This document shows positions 58,914-64,000 of a stretch of 64,000 nucleotides of DNA, in pieces (the first letter of the stretch is position 1; the number at the start of each line of letters is the position of its first letter). The position numbers were made by a program, and so were the translations under genes. Source of the DNA: Distichodus sexfasciatus (taxonomy: Eukaryota; Chordata; Actinopteri; Characiformes; Distichodontidae); the NCBI GenBank assembly GCA_032718565.1, contig JAVGVS010000041.1, forward strand, positions 2,022,035 to 2,086,034, read 5' to 3'. The notes beneath the pieces are model-generated. The model made no database searches, was not told the origin of the DNA, and saw only the letters and a list, made by a program, of their open reading frames with translations.

Positions 58914-59124
58914 GAGTTGATAGTGTAGTGGTTAGGGCGTTTGCCGGTTCAAATCCTGGACGGGGAAAGGTACCACTGAGGTACTCATGAGCGAGGTACC
59001 GTCATCAGGCACTGCTCCCCGGGCGCTGCTCCTTCACGGATGGGTCAAATGCAGAGGTCACGATGTGTTGTGGAGCGCACTATGTACTGTGGTGTGGTGT
59101 GTTCACAATGACAAATAATCACTT
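58914..59124 (+). repeat. tRNA-derived SINE, family A
   Basis: TAGTGTAGTGGTTAGGGCG head with part of the tRNA region deleted (GTTTGCCGGTTCAAATCCTG), GTACCACTGAGGTACTCATG, GGATGGGTCAAATGCAGAGG and CAATGACAAATAATCAC tail. Confidence 0.88.
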
Positions 59125-59920
59125 TTCTTTTTAAGCTTTTTTCTGCACCAAGCACAGCTTAATCGACTCTGTTATGGTTTACATTAACTTTTACAGCATA
59201 TATTAGAAGCTCTCATCCTAGACGACTTACATTTAGTAATTATTTTTGGTAATAATGCCATGACCATTAAAGGACATCAACTTCACACTCCACATTAGCA
59301 GATTTGTTCTTTAATATGAGCGTCCAGGCGAATATGTAGTAAAATCCAACGTTAATAATCATAACCGAGTGCAGAGCCGTGATGCAGGTGAAAGCTTAAT
59401 GAGTCGTTATCATATTCATTATCTCAATTAAAAAAAACTCACCTGTGATTTCTTATAACTGTTTTCCAGGAAGAAAGTCATTATCTTAAGAAAACGGCAC
59501 AGCAAAAGAATAGTACTTCACATCCGCTCTGGACTTAATAATGAATAGATAGTATTGTGTGGATTTTCTGGATATACTCCAAGCTCTAGCAAAAAGTAAA
59601 ATGCTTAAGAATATAACAATAGTTTGAGCTGCTTGTGTAATATCTAGCGAGGTTTTCTTTTTGCTTTTGCCGTCAGCATTTTTCATTTACCGCAGCCTAT
59701 AGTGTTATCACTGTGGTGATTAGCGGTTTTCCATCATTGCAGGGGAGAAAAGATATTATCGATGTCTAATACTTCATTTGTGTGTGTGTTCATTTCTGGC
59801 AGGATGTGCTAGAGCTTTTTTTTGATAAGATGTGACCCGACACATGTACTTCATCCGTTCATGACGAACTTACTGCTGGACCACCTCCTGCCTCTAAAAC
59901 CCATCTAGTCTTAAGATTGC

Positions 59921-59940
59921 CACACACACACACACACACA
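59921..59940. repeat. (CA)n microsatellite
   Basis: Ten CA units. Confidence 0.9.
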
Positions 59941-60206
59941 GAGGCGAACCTCCTGAAAGATTCCTCACAAAAGACGTAGCCTGACTGGTGGTCATCCAGG
60001 AAGAAAATTACTTTGACCAATCAATCACCATCAGAAGGTCTCTCTGCTCTGCTTGGACCAATCAATGTCCCACAATGGCCCATATCCTTTCAGCAACAGC
60101 CAATCAATTGCTCTCAGGTGGTGTCTGGTGCTGCATTGTTGGAGGGAGAAGAACGTAGCTTCATTGTTCTTAAAACATCTAGGCTAACTTACACGTACAC
60201 ACATAA

Positions 60207-60320
60207 GCAGTTGGTTGTGTAACGGTTAGGAAGTTGGTCCCGTGACCGCAAGGTCGCCGGTTTGAGTTTCGGGCTGGTAAAGGTACCACTGAGGTACTCA
60301 TGAGCAAGGTACCGTCCACA
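60207..60320 (+). repeat. SINE family A, 5' half
   Basis: GCAGTTGGTTGTGTAACGG head, GGTCGCCGGTTTGAGTTTCG B box and CATGAGCAAGGTACCGTCC, then cut. A family B copy in the opposite orientation starts 30 bases later. Confidence 0.82.
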
Positions 60321-60350
60321 CACTTAACACAGTTAGCCTCATTTACGTTT

Positions 60351-60521
60351 ACAGCATTTAGCACCAGAGCGACTTCCATCTCCTAATTTCATAGACAGTG
60401 TCCCAGAGAGGGAGCTGGGATTAAGGGTCTTGTTTGGGGGTCTGTGGTGTTAGTGCTCGAGGTAAGATTCGAACCCACAATCTAATGGTCCCGTGGTGAG
60501 CATCCTAACCACACTTAAGGT
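60351..60521 (-). repeat. tRNA-derived SINE, family B
   Basis: ACAGCATTTAGCACCAGAGC at the tail end, CCTAATTTCATAGACAGTG, GTAAGATTCGAACCCACAAT B box and GGTGAGCATCCTAACC head (plus-strand reading). Confidence 0.85.
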
Positions 60522-61993
60522 GGTGCAAGGTGAACAGTCATAATTTAACATAGAAAAGACAGATTAACGTTTCATGCCTCAATCCAAATGCAAATCCATA
60601 GGCTATCAGCACAAACACCCACTTACCCCTCCTACTTTCGGTACCCCAGTCAGCGGCATTCCGTTTCAGACTCATCCGTTAATTAATTTAAATGAGATTT
60701 CTCCAGCGTGCACTCATAATCCAGTTCAGAATTTCCATCTTGCACTGTTTATTCGTTGCTCCGTTTTGAATAAACATATTTCTCCCTGTGCTAATCTCAC
60801 TAATAAATTGGATAGTGGAGGAGAAACGTGTTCGCTGTCGGCCCACGAGTAGCTTCAGTTGTATGTGTGTGTGTGTGGAATAGAAGTGACACTGCGGTCA
60901 CTTAGTTGTGGGCACTTGCTGATTGCACTTGTGGGGAGAAGCAGATGAAAATGCCCTTTTTCCCTAATGGATTATAATTTATCTGTACGAAAGGCAGGGC
61001 AGAAAGAGTCTCCAATCAGCCCTATGTGACACGCTTTCTAAGAAGCCACACGCTGGCCAATTTGACTTTGAGGCAGGCTTTTGACCTGAGGCCCCAATAT
61101 TTGATGATACTTTTCTCGTGCACGTCGTGTCGGTGATTATTCCGTGTTCATTCGTACATTTCCTTAACGATATTTGCTAGCTGATGTGGAAACTGGTCCC
61201 AGTGATGTTAAGCTTGATTCAGGACATCTGTGGCCTGCATTTAACGATCTGGAATGAAGTGTAAAAAATTGCACGAGGGGAAGACAAGCTCGCATTAGCG
61301 CGACGGCGAGATGGAGAGATGCTCCGATTTCTCACAACGTTTGCCGTCACGGCAGTTGAGATGTGAGCTCAGATGACGTGATCTGCGGTTCAAAACCTAA
61401 AGCAAACACTCATCCGAAAGCGTTCAAGTAAAAGAGATTAGAAGGCTTTCCCGTTCGCCATTTGCATATTTCTCCGTTTTTTTTGGTTATCCTTTAAGTC
61501 AAGTAGCGGCTTCTTTATGCTGTTATCGTTTTCCGACGATTCCGTTTCCGGAGATTCAGCTGAGACCTCTTTTAATGAACTTATACCTCTTAAAATTCAG
61601 AGCAGCCATCGAACTTTAATCGTTTTTCATTCCTCCAGTACTCTCCACGTTCACTACATATAATGTGCGATACTTTATTCTTAAAAGGATTTCCACAGGC
61701 GAAAATGGTCTTTATTTATGTCTTCCATTACATATGTGCCACCTCACATATTTTAACACGTATTGTAAACCCCTAGAGAGAGAAACCAAAGCGAGGACAT
61801 TAAGCATCCCGTAGTTGTTGGGTTTCAGCAGAAATGTCAGTGTGTGTTGTAACCTTTACTTGAGCACATTATCTCCCTCGATAGCAGGACGGCGGGGAAG
61901 AGGGACGGAGACGACGCTATGGGATTTGAAAGGTCCCCGTCGGAGGCAGGGCCTAGGGCTATCTCCCCTTCACAGTTCAGCGACACTACTACT

Positions 61994-62021
<28 letters not shown>
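61994..62021. repeat. (CA)n microsatellite
   Basis: About 14 CA units. Confidence 0.9.
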
Positions 62022-62024
<3 letters not shown>

Positions 62025-62981
62025 TGTTGTTACCTTGGCGTGAATATTACGGTACTTTTTGGTTTTTCTTCATTGAGCCACGGCTGAACTTTGGCTCTAT
62101 AGCGTGACAGAGAGAAATGTTGGAATGTTTGTAAAAATCTTTAGGTGAAAAACTGAGCTGGGGTAAAAGGGGAAAGCTGGTGTAGAGGGGAATGCTAATG
62201 AATCTCACGGTCACATCCAGAACGTGTGAAGTTCAGGTATAATAGTGAGAAACTAAATGATAGGGTTGTAGTGTTTGAGATGGGTCTCGCTCTTGTCTTG
62301 GACTTGGATTTAATTTCGAGACCAGTCGAGACCCCAAGTCTGAGAATATTACTAATGTAAGTGAATACGAAAGTTCAAACAAGGAGACCTAATGAGCGCC
62401 AGTGTGTCCAATCGCACTACTCCTGGTTTTATATATAAGCAGTAAATCTGGCCTTCTTCTCTGCCATTACAGCTGTTCGGTTTCACCCAGCTCCGCCCCT
62501 CCACCACCTTCAGCTCCCCTGTCCTGGTCCGGGGGAAGGCTCCTTCGCCTCCCTGCCTGGTCTGCCAGCCAGATCTGCCAGCTTCAGAGACAAGTGAACC
62601 GACGACCAAGCGACGGGCTTCCTCCAAAACGTTTCACATACACATTAAAGAGAATTGAAAATATTGTTTTAGCAAATAAATAATTGTCAATCCAAATGGG
62701 ATGGTCTCCTTGGTTGAATTACATTCTTCTGTATGTTAAATCATTTCTGAGTAATTCTGTGTGCAAAAACTGAAGTCATTGCATAAAAAAGGCATTAATT
62801 ACGCTATTTGCCATGTAAACGCACACGTCAGCGCTCGCGAATCCAATGTGGAGCGCCATCATGCGCAAAAATGTGGTTCTCTTGCAGATAAACCAAAAGC
62901 AGCTCGTTTTTAGCAACTGAAAATTACAGAAAACTTTTGTATTTCTTCATTTGTGACCCTCCACCACCAATTTCTTCATTT

Positions 62982-63132
62982 GTGACCCTCCGGCAAAACC
63001 AGTCGCTTGTCGCAACGGAGGTTTCCGAGAAAAACGACCGTTTATGTTGCGTGGGGTAAAATTTTGGATTTTTTGTTTTTAGTGTTTTGAAACAGTGGAA
63101 GGTCTATACTGTACTGTTGTGAATAAATTTGG

Positions 63133-63181
<49 letters not shown>

Positions 63182-63522
63182 GAATCCATCTTCGTCTCCC
63201 GAGTTCAGTTAACCTAACGCAGGTAGGCTATCCGTGTGGCTGTGAATGCAGCGTAGGCTAGCGTAAATGCAAACGTAGCCGCGACCGCACCAAGCGTCTG
63301 TGAGTGCTACGGCGATAGTCAACTTCAAAGGCAGATTTCTCCGTTTCTCACTTGGCGTGACAGGAGAAACCCGACTCCTTTGAATGTTGATATCTCAGTC
63401 ATATGTCGTCCCATTCATTCCATATAGGTATCGTTTTGAAGCTTGATTTATGCCCTTTCATGAAAACATAACTCAATTTTGAAAATTTGCGACAAGCGAC
63501 TGGTTTTGCCGTGGAGGGTTAC
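62982..63522. mobile_element. Second GTGAC..GTCAC MITE copy, with poly-T replacement
   Basis: Begins GTGACCCTCCGGCAAAACCA and ends TTTTGCCGTGGAGGGTTAC, so its ends differ from the 57394 copy by matching compensating changes in both arms. The interior is closely similar, but about 150 bases are missing and a 47-base poly-T run (63134-63180) sits at that point. The outermost left-end words (TTTCTTCATTTGTGACCCTCC) occur twice, at about 62942 and 62970. Confidence 0.85.
63134..63180. repeat. Poly-T tract of 47 bases
   Basis: An uninterrupted T run inside the MITE copy at 62982-63522. Confidence 0.9.
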
Positions 63523-64000
63523 ATTTTCAATTGCGCAGAAACTGTTTTTCCATTTTATAACGTTAGACAGTAATCAATAGGAAACCCGAGTTGAATGAAG
63601 CATCTCTAAGTGGATGTGTTTGGTGTTAAATACGCCGGTCTCTATGCTTTGCCTCCTCTAAAACATTGTATTCCTAAAGCATAATTTGCTCCACTAATTT
63701 AAGTACAAACTTTTACCCTGTGTGTTTATCTTAACATCTCCCCTTTAACCCATCTGGTGACTTGTAACAATTTAAAAAGAAGCTGCAACATCGTTGTTTC
63801 ACTTGAACGCTTTGTGTTTATTTTTCCATCCTGTGAAGAAGTGTTCTATTAAGCGAAGCGAAGTAACACAAATAATTTAAGATCTTCGATGAGGCCTCAC
63901 CGAGCAGAATGATCGCTTTGTTTTCCATGTTCATCACCACAAACAACAGACTTTTGAAATATAAGATGCAAAACGTAGAGACATCAGGAAACAGCAAAAA

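Larger units (their letters stand above)
54981..64000. other. Gene-free right end of the window
   Basis: No conserved coding exon, tRNA or rRNA was recognised. It contains SINE, MITE and (CA)n copies listed separately. Two stretches, 58.44-58.90 kb (CpG-containing, promoter-like) and about 60.6-61.7 kb, look non-repetitive and may be regulatory. In mammals HYAL3, NAA80 and IFRD2 lie next to HYAL1; no trace of them was seen here. Confidence 0.5.

Noticed and set aside
60574..60852. 92-codon plus-strand frame in the right arm
   Set aside because: No domain, no hydrophobic or repeat pattern of interest, and no splice support. Kept only as part of a possibly regulatory unique stretch.

Overview
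The window is vertebrate nuclear DNA, almost certainly from a ray-finned fish. Genes have short exons with GT..AG introns, intergenic DNA is AT-rich, and repeats are dense: two tRNA-derived SINE families, hAT, piggyBac and Tc1/mariner-like MITEs, and many (CA)n and (GA)n tracts. The SINE types suggest an otophysan (catfish, characin or knifefish group), but that is only an impression. No prokaryotic, viral or CRISPR feature was seen.

Layout: pacsin1 (minus, first two coding exons only, running off the left edge); a 15-kb repeat-rich stretch, probably its 5' intron and promoter; rps10 (plus, complete); nudt3 (minus, complete, convergent with rps10); hmga1 (minus, complete); a gene-free stretch; tusc2 (plus, complete); hyal2 (plus, complete, predicted GPI-anchored); hyal1 (plus, complete, predicted secreted/lysosomal); then about 10 kb with no recognisable coding exon.

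The first four genes match a block at human 6p21 (HMGA1-NUDT3-RPS10-PACSIN1). The last three match a block at human 3p21.3 (TUSC2-HYAL2-HYAL1). The window therefore spans a junction between two ancestral blocks, between hmga1 and tusc2. Compared with mammals, nudt3 is flipped relative to its neighbours. hyal2 and hyal1 are a tandem duplicate pair with the same three-coding-exon layout, together covering cell-surface and lysosomal hyaluronan breakdown. The other genes are individual housekeeping or regulatory genes: membrane curvature, ribosome, inositol pyrophosphate turnover, chromatin architecture, and a myristoylated mitochondrial tumour-suppressor homologue.

The best candidates for unusual structure are a 43-bp near-palindromic tandem array just upstream of the tusc2 coding exon, a MITE family in three states of decay, a weakened third AT-hook and a stop-proximal let-7-type site in hmga1, and upstream ORFs that cross splice junctions in tusc2 and hyal2. 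I found no convincing new multi-gene system. All exon borders were read by eye from splice signals and protein similarity; no alignment was run.
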